NCBI GenBank assembly: GCA_020344215.1
Contig: CP070815.1
Span: forward strand, 3,658,441 to 3,719,593
Source of the DNA: Gemmatimonadota bacterium
Lineage (GTDB): Bacteria > Gemmatimonadota > Gemmatimonadetes > Palauibacterales > KS3-K002
Direction: 5' to 3'
DNA: 61,153 nucleotides
Below, piece by piece: positions 47,901 through 56,098 of the stretch; the stretch's first letter is position 1; each line of letters starts with the position of its first letter. The notes below the pieces were generated by a model. The model saw nothing but the letters and a program-made list of their open reading frames with translations, did no database searches and had not been told where the DNA came from. The translations under genes were made by a program, and so were the position numbers.

Positions 47901-49021
47901 GTGTAACTGGTGACGGTGCCTGGCACGGCGTGGCGCAGCCATCCGCTAACCGATCCCTTCTGCGCAATCTCGCCACGGAACTCAGCGTCCGCTCCAAATC
48001 CTGCTGCCCAGGCGCGCGTGAGTACGATGTTCACGCCACCGTCGGCAGGCGCGCCAGAAACGTCGAACGTGTACGCGTCGTCGATCGTGAGTGTCGCCGC
48101 GCTGGCGTCGTACGTCGGCGCTGCGACGCGAATCGCGCGCTGCGTCGTGATCGACGTCGCCGGACCACCAGGGAACGTAACCAACCGATTCAGGTTGAAG
48201 TACGCATCGGTCGTCTCGTTGTTGAGTGAGAGCGTGTTGGATCCACCTGTGTACCGAAACCCGATCGGGTTCCCGGCCAGGCTGCCGAGTTGCACGATGT
48301 CGTGCTGGTCGGCCGTCATGTGCAGATAAGTGCCTAGCGCGCCGCCGTTCGTCGCGCGCACACCGTCATCAGCGACGATCCACAACTCACCTGACGCTTC
48401 TTCCAACTCGACGTACGCTGACTCCGTAGAGGTGTTCCACGCGATCGTCGCGTACGTCCCGGTGTCGGTGACGTTGACGCCAGCGCCGCTGGCCGTAGAC
48501 GTCATCAAGACGTAGAGCCCGTTACCGCCCTGTGGACCCGCAGGCGTCTTGACCAGTTCGAGAATGTTGTTGTTGTCGGCGGCGCTGCTGGTGAAGACGA
48601 CCGCGCCCGCATCGGCCTGAATCGTCCGACCGGCTCCCGGGCCGCCAGAGTCGTACGCCTGATCGAGCGTTCCCGGCGCACCGGCGATGCCGAGCGGCAC
48701 GTACGCCAGCCCGTTGTGCGACACCTCGAACTGTTGGAGGACTTCGTTGTAGCGCAGCCGTCCCGTGTTTGCGGGAGACACCGCCGTGGTCGAGCCGGCG
48801 TTGAACTGACCATAGCTCGTCGTCGAACCGGCACCGGCGTCGCCGATGTGCATCGCACCGCCGGACGTCGTGCCGATGTCGAGACGTTTGGCGGCGCGGT
48901 CCCAGAAGAAGTCGGCGTTGTCCTGTTCGAGCCCACCGCCGCCGAGCTTGCCGTAGATGACACTGCCGCTCTGGGCGTCGATACCGATCCAGGGGAGTTG
49001 ACGCGAGTGGTAAAGCGGCAT
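44966..49021 (-). CDS. Large modular fibre/spike protein
   Basis: 1351 residues, the largest gene. A short N-terminal attachment part (LPWIGIDAQSGSVIYGKLGGGG) precedes at least three repeated modules, each starting TLDxAYDxGGxxAGRxI (about residues 110, 410 and 750) and each containing GNLSW and (A/S)SGxAxxLxINNSAQF-type segments. It ends in a phage-fibre-type tip (VYWVKDISGNASGNNITIEP, CYSDGTEWWII). Likely long trimeric adsorption fibre carrying the glycine-rich adhesins. No exact operator palindrome occurs in its 4 kb. Confidence 0.8.
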   Translation of the reverse strand: MPLYHSRQLPWIGIDAQSGSVIYGKLGGGGLEQDNADFFWDRAAKRLDIGTTSGGAMHIGDAGAGSTTSYGQFNAGSTTAVSPANTGRLRYNEVLQQFEVSHNGLAYVPLGIAGAPGTLDQAYDSGGPGAGRTIQADAGAVVFTSSAADNNNILELVKTPAGPQGGNGLYVLMTSTASGAGVNVTDTGTYATIAWNTSTESAYVELEEASGELWIVADDGVRATNGGALGTYLHMTADQHDIVQLGSLAGNPIGFRYTGGSNTLSLNNETTDAYFNLNRLVTFPGGPATSITTQRAIRVAAPTYDASAATLTIDDAYTFDVSGAPADGGVNIVLTRAWAAGFGADAEFRGEIAQKGSVSGWLRHAVPGTVTSYTITWPSAQAVGSQVLTNDGAGNLSWTTNAAVGNTLDQAYDQGGAGAGRSITADAGAVVITNSAADNNNVLELNKTPAGAQSGNGIEIQMGSNATGRAVYAYTDYINAASQSVIEAELSTEHTAAPTANTYAGIRSNTALGNGNNQNLTATVGISAFRATHNNPIGPTGTVTGLAYYEIGQSLLSGATYTNQYGFYSPALTGATNNYVAHLGADTDAQAIIGRARFDSRTTDEAFFSHFDNTATGAYAIKQIASGHTSVNAASGRVIYLRINNSAQFNVSTADGFYATNANGPALDNIAAGATTPTFLPDRASTTTGIGSAGANQISFVVSGAEHSRIDSTALTLYDGVDLIMEGSTSGTLTHSVPATVTTYAVVWPNAQGGASTALVNDGAGNLSWTATSGFGVTLDGAYDFGGAAAGRTINIVDSSPVELYQPSVGATTTDAKVGLHLHNDTAAAAGAQQYSPMVVLEGQGWETDVGSSMEVKWALQVQPIQGAATPSSEFHLLSSINGGAYTSRWSVTGGSGSDITAGADTDTTNIFGRARIDARSTDWAHFSHYDMNGTNQYAVRQTPTGVTNLNSATGQATILSINNSAQFKVDTTNGFYANNANGPAVLNEAPSTTNPVFCPDRTDLTSGIGGGTNTITYALGGAAAGAWTIGAANSSYLTIGTGDASLSGVSRLQLQTDVRTAYIQLDNTTAQMAIVPPTASQSLFVGVAGTPWRVSTQHQVWTQSAQSSTPAVFNVEYTYANHTSLTNAEVTDFYINNTHSVQFDGGAATVGTNRAVRIGQPTYDAAAAGFTITDAITMEIAGEPLDGGANITLTNTYALKVASGLSYLADGIYFDEQASQPKATVPAGAGLLYVKNTAPSGLYFVDDANNYQRLDRLDYASVTTATYAVSLNEQVLLCNRAGAIQVDLPAASSAAGKVYWVKDISGNASGNNITIEPNGAETIDNSSNYVMNIDYQSITCYSDGTEWWII

Positions 49022-49022
49022 A

Positions 49023-49457
49023 TCAGACCGATTCTACTGTGACCTGTGCGGCTCCTGCTCCGGCTCCCGCCCAGATGGCGTTGATCTCGCCGATGAAGTT
49101 CGGATCGGACGTCTCGTAGAAGTCCGTCGGGTTCAACAGGACGGTGAAGTTCGTCGCGGACGCCGGGCCGGGACCGAGCAGCACGTACATGTTCTGGTTG
49201 GAGTCGTTGTAGATGCTGACCGTCTTGCGGGTCGGCGACGCGGGCGGCACGACGACTTCGGCCGCGACGAGCTGCACGTTGGCGACGTTGAGCGGCACGC
49301 GCGTGACCGTCGCGACGCTCGGCTGGTCTTCAGCGACCGTAACGTTGATCGGCGGTCCGGGCAGTACCCGGGCGACGATACCGTAGTCGGTCGGCAGCGG
49401 TACGGTATTGCGTACTGCTGGATGTGACGCAATGTTGTCGCCGCTCTGTAGCGTCAT
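49023..49457 (-). CDS. Small beta-sandwich structural protein
   Basis: 144 residues. VSIYNDSNQNMYVLLGPG, NFTVLLNPTDFYE and EINAIWAGAGAGAAQVT are typical of small phage decoration or spike-base proteins. No membrane segment. One base separates it from the large fibre gene, so it may be the fibre's capsid adaptor. Confidence 0.72.
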   Translation of the reverse strand: MTLQSGDNIASHPAVRNTVPLPTDYGIVARVLPGPPINVTVAEDQPSVATVTRVPLNVANVQLVAAEVVVPPASPTRKTVSIYNDSNQNMYVLLGPGPASATNFTVLLNPTDFYETSDPNFIGEINAIWAGAGAGAAQVTVESV

Positions 49458-49460
49458 CTC

Positions 49461-50069
49461 CTAGTGGCCTCCCGTGCCCGTCGGCGATCCGGATACGGAT
49501 AGCGTCACGCCTGCGATGTTGCCGCGCGCGTACAGCGCCGAGTTCGGCGCCATCGGTACGGTCTGCCACTGCCCGACCGGGATGATGATGGTGTGGCCCA
49601 CCGGAACAGCGACGCCGGGTCCGCGAATGTTCAGCTCGGTCGGACTGAACGACAACACGGCGAACGCGCCGGGCGGATCGACCGGACGGACCTGCACCAT
49701 GTAGGGCACGTCAGTCGTCGAGGCGATGCGAATCGCGTCCCCGCCCGGCCCCGGCAGCAAGAACGACTCGGTGATCGGCTGTGCGTACTCACGAGGCGGT
49801 GTGTTCATGCTGGGAGGCCCTACAGGGACCTTGTCTTCCTTGACGCCCTCCAACTCGAACGAGTCGTCGGCAGCCGGTAGATCGAGCACAGGCAGACGAT
49901 CGAGCGTCGGAGCTGCGAAGCTGCCGACGGGGCCGTTGAGGTAGCGTCGATGGAACCAAACCACAGCCAACATTCCGATGCCGCCGGTCAAGATACCGAG
50001 CAGCAATCCGGTCAGGAAGCCGTTGGACAGCTTGACCGTGCCGGACACGTTGATGTCGCGCGTTTCCAT
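49461..50069 (-). CDS. Membrane-anchored beta-domain protein
   Basis: 202 residues from ATG (TAATG overlap). After about 16 residues one membrane helix GFLTGLLLGILTGGIGMLAVVWF followed by HRR, then a linker and a beta domain (PYMVQVRPVDPP, LSFSPTELNIRGP, TIIIPVGQWQTVPM) like that of the gene just downstream. Its helix is N-terminal, the reverse of the tail-anchored set; it could link the membrane to the outer fibre complex. Confidence 0.72.
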   Translation of the reverse strand: METRDINVSGTVKLSNGFLTGLLLGILTGGIGMLAVVWFHRRYLNGPVGSFAAPTLDRLPVLDLPAADDSFELEGVKEDKVPVGPPSMNTPPREYAQPITESFLLPGPGGDAIRIASTTDVPYMVQVRPVDPPGAFAVLSFSPTELNIRGPGVAVPVGHTIIIPVGQWQTVPMAPNSALYARGNIAGVTLSVSGSPTGTGGH

Positions 50070-50449
50070 TACCTCGACCTCCGGGATCGCATCTGTCCTG
50101 TCGTGCGGACGAAGCCGCGTACGCGCCGCGCCCGCGGACGAACACACACGCGCAGTGCATCTCCGACCGTGGCGTACCTCTCGACCAACCGCTCGACACC
50201 GGCCTGGTCAACCAATCGACGCTGCGCGGCGGGCGGCAAGAATCGGGTCATGCCTTCCGCGAGGCCCAGTTGCTGTGCGCCGGCCGTAAACGCCTGGACG
50301 GCATCCAGACAACGATCTCGGCGAAGCGCCTTCTCAGCGCCCTCTACGGCCGATCGGGCGCGATCAACGGTATCGAGCACCTCGACGGCGATCTCTTTCA
50401 TCGCCGCCTTCGCACGTCGCTCTACCGATGATACCTTCGCTTCGCTCAT
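50069..50449 (-). CDS. Hypothetical basic helical protein
   Basis: 126 residues; two long helices (VEVLDTVDRARSAVEGAEKAL; LDAVQAFTAGAQQLGLAEG) and an Arg-rich end (RPRARRVRGFVRTTGQMRSRRSR). ATGA overlap upstream. Possible DNA-touching virion protein. Confidence 0.66.
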   Translation of the reverse strand: MSEAKVSSVERRAKAAMKEIAVEVLDTVDRARSAVEGAEKALRRDRCLDAVQAFTAGAQQLGLAEGMTRFLPPAAQRRLVDQAGVERLVERYATVGDALRVCVRPRARRVRGFVRTTGQMRSRRSR

Positions 50450-50985
50450 TGTGGACGTCGCCTCCGCGGTGGAGATTCGACGCGCTGCAAGATGGTGTCG
50501 ATCTTCTTGGCCTGCTTCTCGATGTCGTCGTCGAGGTTGTTGATCAAGACACGCTGCGCCGCCTGCTCCGACCGAATAAGATCGAGGTCTTTCTCGACGG
50601 CCTTGTGGCCGTGCGTGTCGTGCGTGTCGATGACCTTCTCGACCTGCTCCACCGTCGGGCGGTCACTGAGCTTGGTCGATAGACCCCACAGCGCCGTCGC
50701 GCACGCGACGAGGATTCCGACCGTCACCGAGACGATTTTCAGCACGCCGGGCGGTTTCGGTCGGATCGTGTCCTCGATCGCCGTGATGCGCGAGCCGTGC
50801 CGCTCGAAGACCTTGCTGCCGTTCTCCAGGCGCACCTTGTGCTCTACCAGCGCCTCCTTGACGGCGACGAGGATCTCAGAGCACGCAGCACTTTGCGCCT
50901 GGAGAGACGTGAGGTCCTTCTTCATCTCGGCCATGACCACAGCCTCCCGAGGCACCTTACTGCTGCGCGTCGGGTCGTCAGTCAC
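50446..50985 (-). CDS. Membrane protein with coiled coils
   Basis: 179 residues from GTG. Coiled-coil segment (LVAVKEALVEHKVRLENGSKVF), membrane helix IVSVTVGILVACATALWGL in the middle, second coiled coil (IRSEQAAQRVLINNLDDDIEK) and basic end. The topology resembles phage spanins or holin accessory proteins, or a virion membrane scaffold. Confidence 0.68.
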   Translation of the reverse strand: MTDDPTRSSKVPREAVVMAEMKKDLTSLQAQSAACSEILVAVKEALVEHKVRLENGSKVFERHGSRITAIEDTIRPKPPGVLKIVSVTVGILVACATALWGLSTKLSDRPTVEQVEKVIDTHDTHGHKAVEKDLDLIRSEQAAQRVLINNLDDDIEKQAKKIDTILQRVESPPRRRRPQ

Positions 50986-50995
50986 GGAAAGCTAC

Positions 50996-51361
50996 CTAGC
51001 AGCGCGTGAACAGTTGCGCCGTCGGCTTGCGGCCCGCACGGACCTGACCGCGCATCTTGGCTTTCCACCCCGAACCCCCTCGCCGGCAGTTGCGCCGCGC
51101 GACGGCCCTGCCCCGCGCCTTGAGCGCCGCCTTGTTGATCGTGCGTCCTTCGCAACGCTGGACCGCCCGACCGTCCTTGGAGAAGAAGATGATGCACCGG
51201 TCGGACGTCGACAGCGGCTTCCGGCCGCCGCGCTGCGTCTCCAACAGGTGGATCTGGTTCTTCTGCCGCGACGACAGGCTGGTCTGCCCGGCCTTGAGCC
51301 GCACCCGCATCCGCTGATACTTGACGACCTTGCGCTTCGGTCCTCGACGTCCTCGTGCCAT
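50996..51361 (-). CDS. Basic core-like protein
   Basis: 121 residues with about one third Arg/Lys (MARGRRGPKRKVVKYQRMRV; ALKARGRAVARRNCRRGG) and four Cys. GGAG before ATG. Groups with the protamine-like peptides as a candidate DNA-packaging protein. Confidence 0.7.
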   Translation of the reverse strand: MARGRRGPKRKVVKYQRMRVRLKAGQTSLSSRQKNQIHLLETQRGGRKPLSTSDRCIIFFSKDGRAVQRCEGRTINKAALKARGRAVARRNCRRGGSGWKAKMRGQVRAGRKPTAQLFTRC

Positions 51362-51371
51362 GTAAAATCTC

Positions 51372-51566
51372 CTACTTGGGTACAGGAATGATGGGCGTTC
51401 GCCGGACCGGCATCGACGGCCGACGATGGTTGATTTTCAGCCCTGGTTTGTTGTTTGGCCGCACACCTCCGCGCCCCGGCGCAATGCGAGGCTTGGTCCG
51501 CGTGCAACACCCCGCATTTCCAAACTCCGGGCGCGGCAACGTCGCTGGAATTCTCTTGCCCGCCAT
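51372..51566 (-). CDS. Small basic Pro/Arg-rich protein
   Basis: 64 residues (AGKRIPATLPRPEFGNAGCC; KINHRRPSMPVRRTPIIPVPK). Probably extended and nucleic-acid or capsid binding. TAGGA lies before the ATG; nine bases upstream is an alternative ATG. An exact operator copy (51586-51599) lies just upstream. Confidence 0.62.
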   Translation of the reverse strand: MAGKRIPATLPRPEFGNAGCCTRTKPRIAPGRGGVRPNNKPGLKINHRRPSMPVRRTPIIPVPK

Positions 51567-51604
51567 AGCTCGCATCCTAGCACACGTCGCAAACGCGACG
51601 AAGC

Positions 51605-52357
51605 CTACGCGACGCCCCCGACGTCGGTTACTTCGCGCAGGAGTCCCGTAGAATTCCACCGCCATACGAGCGCGCCGACGCCCAACAGTGCGACGAGCCC
51701 GAGGGCGAAGACGGCCCCGCCGCCGCTACGCGGAGGGGCGACGGGCGACGGCCGATGGGGCGGCGTCGGCGGCGGATCGGGCACGATCTCCACCGGCGCA
51801 CGTGCCTGGATGGCCTCAATCGCAGTCCGTGCGGCAACTTCCACGCCGGGCACGGTCGCACCCTTGACGCCGATCTGCGACACCACCCAGCTTCGGGTGC
51901 TCGGGTCGATGTCGGCCGTGGTGATCATACCCAACGTCTCGATCGCCGTCCGAAGGGCCGCCACCGAGCCCGAGCGCTTCTCGTAGTCGAGGTTCTCGGT
52001 CATCGCGACGACGGCGTCGGCGGTCGCCGGACCGGGAGGCGCTTTGCGCAATGACTCGTACGCCAGCTTACGAAGCGTCGCCTCACTCGACATCATCGCG
52101 ACGGTCAAGCACACAATGACGTCCGTGCGCCCCTGTGTGAGCCACCGATCCATCAACAGGACGGCGGACACGCGCTCCTTGTAGTTTCCGGGCTCGGGCA
52201 GTCCGCCGACGGATTCGATCGCCAGCCCTGCGGCGGGGCCGACCTTGGGAACGAGCCAGACGGCATAGGTTCCCAGCTTCAGTATGTGCCAGAACAACCC
52301 CGGCTCTTGCGGCCCGAGGCGCTGACAGAGTCGCAGTGTCTCCTCGGAAACGCCCAC
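51605..52357 (-). CDS. Tail-anchored protein with HEAT-like repeats
   Basis: 250 residues from GTG directly after the upstream stop. Helical repeats (VSAVLLMDRWLTQG; ATLRKLAYESLRKAPPG; VAALRTAIETLGMI) look like HEAT/ARM units; a Pro-rich linker (PDPPPTPPHRPSPVAPP) leads to membrane helix GGAVFALGLVALLGVGALVW, then a 20-residue tail. Member of the tail-anchored set. Confidence 0.72.
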   Translation of the reverse strand: MGVSEETLRLCQRLGPQEPGLFWHILKLGTYAVWLVPKVGPAAGLAIESVGGLPEPGNYKERVSAVLLMDRWLTQGRTDVIVCLTVAMMSSEATLRKLAYESLRKAPPGPATADAVVAMTENLDYEKRSGSVAALRTAIETLGMITTADIDPSTRSWVVSQIGVKGATVPGVEVAARTAIEAIQARAPVEIVPDPPPTPPHRPSPVAPPRSGGGAVFALGLVALLGVGALVWRWNSTGLLREVTDVGGVA

Positions 52358-53359
52358 CTAGACTCCGTAGCCGCGATAGAGGCGGCGACGCTCCTCCTGA
52401 GCCTTGGGCGGCTTCGCCGGCTTCTTGTCGGCCTGCGTCCACCGTTTGCCGTAGCGCTTCCACAACACGTAGCCACCAAGTCCAGCAGCGACGAGCAACA
52501 TTCCGAGGCCGATCTTTTCGAGGAGGCTACGACCACGCGGCACCGGAGGCGGCGTGATGTCCTTCTCAATAAGGTTCTGGACGGCCGGTCCGACGCACGC
52601 CATGTACTTGGCCGGATCGCCGTTGCTGCACGCCTTGATGTGGGCTGTCACTACGTTGACCATCGCGAGTAGGACTCGGGCCGCCGTTTCCGCACGGGTC
52701 TTGTCGGCTTCCGCCTCCGCGATGCGCTCGGCTTGTCCATACAACGACTGTATCCAACGCGACAGGCGCGGCTCGATGAGGTAGAACACGGTGCCGCCGA
52801 CTGCGATCACGCCTGTTTTGGGCGTGACCACAACTTCCGTGAGCTTGCGGAAGAACCCCGCAACAGCCCTTCCGGCACCCGACGGCGCACGAGGCGCGAT
52901 GCCCAACTCACCCGACGTCGCACCGAAGTACAGCGCCGAGCCCGGCACGTACGACGCCTTCGGCACGTTCAGCGTAGCGTTTCTCGGACCGAGCACCGGC
53001 ACCGTCACGGCGGGATCCGCCCCCGGCAACGTCTGGACGGCCGCCGCATTCGTTACCTCAATCGACGGCAGAAACTGCGGCGTTCCGGGCGGCGATGCGT
53101 CGACAGACCGCGCGTGACTCGCAAGAAAAGACAGGACGCGGTTGAAGCTGCTCGCACCTTCGTCGTACGTCGCAATGAGCAACGTCGGCACCGCACCAAG
53201 CGACGCCATGCCGAGGATCTTGTCGTATGCCGCCTTGAGATTCTGTTCGGTCGCGGCGAGTGTCGCGATCCAGTTGATCACGCTAGCCGTCCGATCGTCC
53301 TGGCCGAGCCCACGACCTCGGAAGTTAGCAGGCGTTCCGTAGGGGTAGTAATGTCTCAT
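52358..53359 (-). CDS. Tail-anchored large structural protein
   Basis: 333 residues from ATG at 53359. Helical start, beta-rich middle (FLPSIEVTNAAAVQTLPGAD; YVPGSALYFGATSGELG), a hydrophobic stretch near 195-215 (KTGVIAVGGTVFYLIEP), a helical domain with two Cys (HIKACSNGDPAKYMACVGP), and membrane helix IGLGMLLVAAGLGGYVLW before a 35-residue basic tail. Possibly a major membrane-associated structural protein. Confidence 0.7.
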   Translation of the reverse strand: MRHYYPYGTPANFRGRGLGQDDRTASVINWIATLAATEQNLKAAYDKILGMASLGAVPTLLIATYDEGASSFNRVLSFLASHARSVDASPPGTPQFLPSIEVTNAAAVQTLPGADPAVTVPVLGPRNATLNVPKASYVPGSALYFGATSGELGIAPRAPSGAGRAVAGFFRKLTEVVVTPKTGVIAVGGTVFYLIEPRLSRWIQSLYGQAERIAEAEADKTRAETAARVLLAMVNVVTAHIKACSNGDPAKYMACVGPAVQNLIEKDITPPPVPRGRSLLEKIGLGMLLVAAGLGGYVLWKRYGKRWTQADKKPAKPPKAQEERRRLYRGYGV

Positions 53360-53435
53360 GGGTCCTCTCGTGCCGACGCTCACGGCGCGGCCCAATCGCT
53401 GGCCTCAACTACCGGTGAGTCGTCGCCGTTTCATC

Positions 53436-54281
53436 TTAGTCTACCGCGCGGACCGTCCAGGCCATGTCGTTGGCGCCGGCTGTACGCTGCGCCTTGATCA
53501 ACAGCCACTGGCACAGCGGATTCTCGACAAGGATCGTGCCCGTAGCCAGTGGGCCGATCGTGATGGTGGACGCCACCTCGGCTTCCTTGGTGTCGTCTAC
53601 GGCAGGTCCGATTGGCGGCTGCGACCACCGTCCAACTAGCGCCGTGACGCGAAGATCAACGGTCGTTCCGGCCTCTGTTCGCGCGGTCACTCGCATCGCT
53701 CGTCGCCCCAGCGCCGGCACGGCGTAGACCAACTCCTCGCTGCCCCCACCGAAGATGTGCGTACCCTGCGTTCGGAAGTCTCGTCGAGGCGACGCCAGCA
53801 GCGCGTTGCCGCGAAAGAGCAACAAGACCTTGAGTTCGGGCGCAGCGAACTGCGTCAACGGCAACGTCGTTCCGAAGGGCGTCGTGGTGCCGTTCTCCAG
53901 TCGATACGTGTCGCCAAACAGATCTTGCCCGAGCGGGTACACGCGAATCGCCTCGATGGCGTTGCTCCACGTCTGTCCCGCCGCCTGTGGAAACAGCAGG
54001 GGCGTCCCCGCGGTGAGTACGATGTCCTGATTGGCAACGGTCCCCGCGACGAGAATCGGGGCCGATGACATGCGGCCCAGATCGCGTGTGATGATGCACG
54101 CCGGAACATCGCTGTCCGGTGAGATCGCCGCGCCGAGAATGGGCCGACCGACCGTATTGCTTCGCAGGCTGTTCGCATCGGCGCCGGCGCCGATGTTTCC
54201 CCAGTTCGTGAGGCGCAACTCGTAGACGGCATGACCCCGACGATACGCATCTTCGACGGAGATCGGACTGACGTCGGCCAC
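53436..54281 (-). CDS. Beta-rich structural protein, capsid candidate
   Basis: 281 residues from GTG (TAGTG overlap), GGAGG upstream. Almost entirely predicted strands (HAVYELRLTNWGNIG; PELKVLLLFRGNAL; AMRVTARTEAGTTVDLRVTAL; LCQWLLIKAQRT). No membrane helix or low complexity. Size and composition suit a jelly-roll capsid or vertex protein, but no family is recognised. Confidence 0.68.
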   Translation of the reverse strand: MADVSPISVEDAYRRGHAVYELRLTNWGNIGAGADANSLRSNTVGRPILGAAISPDSDVPACIITRDLGRMSSAPILVAGTVANQDIVLTAGTPLLFPQAAGQTWSNAIEAIRVYPLGQDLFGDTYRLENGTTTPFGTTLPLTQFAAPELKVLLLFRGNALLASPRRDFRTQGTHIFGGGSEELVYAVPALGRRAMRVTARTEAGTTVDLRVTALVGRWSQPPIGPAVDDTKEAEVASTITIGPLATGTILVENPLCQWLLIKAQRTAGANDMAWTVRAVD

Positions 54282-54607
54282 TAGGCACCTCCCTGCCCGA
54301 GCGGAATCGCCTCGGAGACGGAGACGCCGATCGTCGCGCCGGCGCCCGCGCCGATCGCGAACAGTGTCTGCTCAGGCGCGAGTACGAACACGTCCGTCGC
54401 TCCTGCGGGAAGACGGTACGTCGCCGACGACGGCACACCATCTGCGCCGACCACGTCTTCGGCTGTACCGCCCAGGAAGATCAGCGTCGCACCCGCGTTG
54501 CGGACGAGCGCGCGAACAGGTACAGAAGTTCCCCGCGCAATGGGTTGCGGAATCGCGCCCTGCGCCGCCGCAGGCGGGTTGAAGGTCTGAAATGACGTGA
54601 GCTGCAT
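54281..54607 (-). CDS. Small beta-sandwich protein
   Basis: 108 residues from ATG behind GGAG. VPVRALVRNAGATLIFLGG, SSATYRLPAGATDVFVLAP and QTLFAIGAGAGATIGVSVSEA resemble the beta domain of small decoration proteins like those at 49023 and 49461. The longer upstream frame is a shadow. Confidence 0.68.
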   Translation of the reverse strand: MQLTSFQTFNPPAAAQGAIPQPIARGTSVPVRALVRNAGATLIFLGGTAEDVVGADGVPSSATYRLPAGATDVFVLAPEQTLFAIGAGAGATIGVSVSEAIPLGQGGA

Positions 54608-54615
54608 GGCAGCTC

Positions 54616-55137
54616 CTAGCGGACCTCGCTCGGCGGCGCGATGACGATCAGGTAGCCCTGGAAGGCGATCTCGACGCGGACGCTGGCGACCGCCGTCGAC
54701 ACGAGGTCGCAGTTGGCGTCGGGCGAACAGACGTTGCCGAGCACCTGCGTATCGGCCTGTACCTGAAAGCCCTCGGAGCGCACGAGCGTGTAGGGATCTT
54801 CCCAGTCCCACGTCTCGGTGTTGGCGCTGAGCAACGTGTCGACGAGGTGCGCCGCCTTGGTCAACGCCTCGTTCTTGCTGGTGTCCTGCAAGCGCAGGCG
54901 AACGAGCTTGCCGAGGTTGGCTGGCTGTGCCGGAATGACCGCATCGTTGTCGTCGAGGCCGGTAAGGCGCACGAGGACGCGGTGAATCTCGAACGGCTTG
55001 TCGACGTTGTGCAAGAACGTCGCGTCCGGGAACTGTGTACCCTGGGTATTGCTCGCGACGATCAGCTCGCCGGGCATCGAGTAGGGAATGCGGAACGTGA
55101 TCGTTTTGCCGGCAAATTCGGCAGGAAGTCGACCCAT
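54616..55137 (-). CDS. Beta-rich structural protein
   Basis: 173 residues. ITFRIPYSMPGELIVASN, FLHNVDKPFEIHRVLVRLTG and VASVRVEIAFQGYLIVIAP indicate a beta barrel with long loops. First gene of the 55137-to-left transcript, behind two operator copies. Capsid or portal-like vertex protein is possible; no family assigned. Confidence 0.68.
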   Translation of the reverse strand: MGRLPAEFAGKTITFRIPYSMPGELIVASNTQGTQFPDATFLHNVDKPFEIHRVLVRLTGLDDNDAVIPAQPANLGKLVRLRLQDTSKNEALTKAAHLVDTLLSANTETWDWEDPYTLVRSEGFQVQADTQVLGNVCSPDANCDLVSTAVASVRVEIAFQGYLIVIAPPSEVR

Positions 55138-55292
55138 GTCTTCGCTGTCCTTTCCGTCGTGAATGCGACGACACCCACCCTACACGGGATGTTCGATCCG
55201 TCGCAACAGCGACGTGGAATTTTTGGTAAGGACACCAAAAAACCCGCAGAATTAGATTGCGACATCGCCTCGACCAGCGTACAGTGCAGAAC
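55138..55292. promoter_or_regulatory. Divergent control region with two operator copies and a hairpin
   Basis: Holds an exact palindrome GTCGCAACAGCGAC (55200-55213), a near copy GTCGTGAATGCGAC (55156-55169) and the hairpin TTTTTGGT-AAGGAC-ACCAAAAA (about 55217-55238). On the minus strand TTGCGA, 18 bases, TAGGGT is a possible promoter overlapping the operator, like that at 30142-30220. The hairpin with T/A arms could terminate transcription in either direction. Confidence 0.5.
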
Positions 55293-55601
55293 ATGGCGAG
55301 ACGGCTTACGACCGTGGTCGCCAGCGTGTTCCGGTTCGAGGCCGCCGTGCGACAGGAGGGCCGTCGGGGACGCCGAATTGCGATCCCGGCTCCGGTGATA
55401 CGCGGTCTGCGGCACACGGGTTGGAACGGAAAGGCTCCTCTACGGGCCGTGGCGAGCGACGCCGCGTGGACGGGTCAACCTCGCAAAATGGGCCGAGCGG
55501 TCGTCCTGAGCGTTCCTACGGCCGTCTCGTGTCGTGTCGGCGACGTCATCATCGTCGATCTGTGGCGCCCGAGCGCCGCGCCGAAGCGCTATCACGACTA
55601 G
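55293..55601 (+). CDS. Hypothetical protein
   Basis: 102 residues, ATG at 55293 without a clear ribosome site. Basic N-terminus and beta segments (RRIAIPAPVIRGLRHTGWNG; AVVLSVPTAVSCRVGDVIIVDLW). It faces the divergent operator region, so it could be a regulator with an AbrB-like swapped-hairpin fold, but resemblance is weak. Confidence 0.58.
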   Translation: MARRLTTVVASVFRFEAAVRQEGRRGRRIAIPAPVIRGLRHTGWNGKAPLRAVASDAAWTGQPRKMGRAVVLSVPTAVSCRVGDVIIVDLWRPSAAPKRYHD

Positions 55602-55624
55602 CAGCGTTCCAGTATGATGGGACC

Positions 55625-56098
55625 ATGAAGCTCAGCCCCAAGGGGCGGACGCTCCAAGAGCGTATGCTCGCGGCCTTCGGGACGACGACGAACATCCGTC
55701 GTACGGCCTACGTCCTGCGCGACGGGTCGCTCGTCACCTACCGGGGAACCGGTGAGGCCAACCACGCCGCGATGGCCGCCGCTGCGGGTGCCGACAGCAT
55801 CACCGACTTTCTGTGCAGTACCGGAGCCATCCGCGTCCACGACTGGAAACGCGAGCGCACCGTCCACGCCTGTGCCTATCGGCCGACGCACGCGCAGCGC
55901 GACGCGCTGGCGAAGTTCCTGTACGTCCCGCTCCGCGAGCTATCGCCGCCCAACGTCATCGTAGATGTCAGCAAGGGTAACGAGCGCGTCAACCGCTGGG
56001 CGGGAGGCTGCATGTGGCAGGGGCACGAGCGGCCGAACGTCTCCAAGGTCGTTCGGTGCATTGTAGAGAAGGGCAACGTTACGTCGAGGAGCAAATAA
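55625..56098 (+). CDS. Hypothetical protein, tandem paralogue A
   Basis: 157 residues. AFGTTTNIRRTAYVLRDGSLVTYRG, DFLCSTGAIRVHDWKRERTVHACAY and THAQRDAL are shared with the next gene. Alpha/beta, no membrane helix. The pair is separated from the capsid candidate gene by the terminator. Confidence 0.72.
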   Translation: MKLSPKGRTLQERMLAAFGTTTNIRRTAYVLRDGSLVTYRGTGEANHAAMAAAAGADSITDFLCSTGAIRVHDWKRERTVHACAYRPTHAQRDALAKFLYVPLRELSPPNVIVDVSKGNERVNRWAGGCMWQGHERPNVSKVVRCIVEKGNVTSRSK

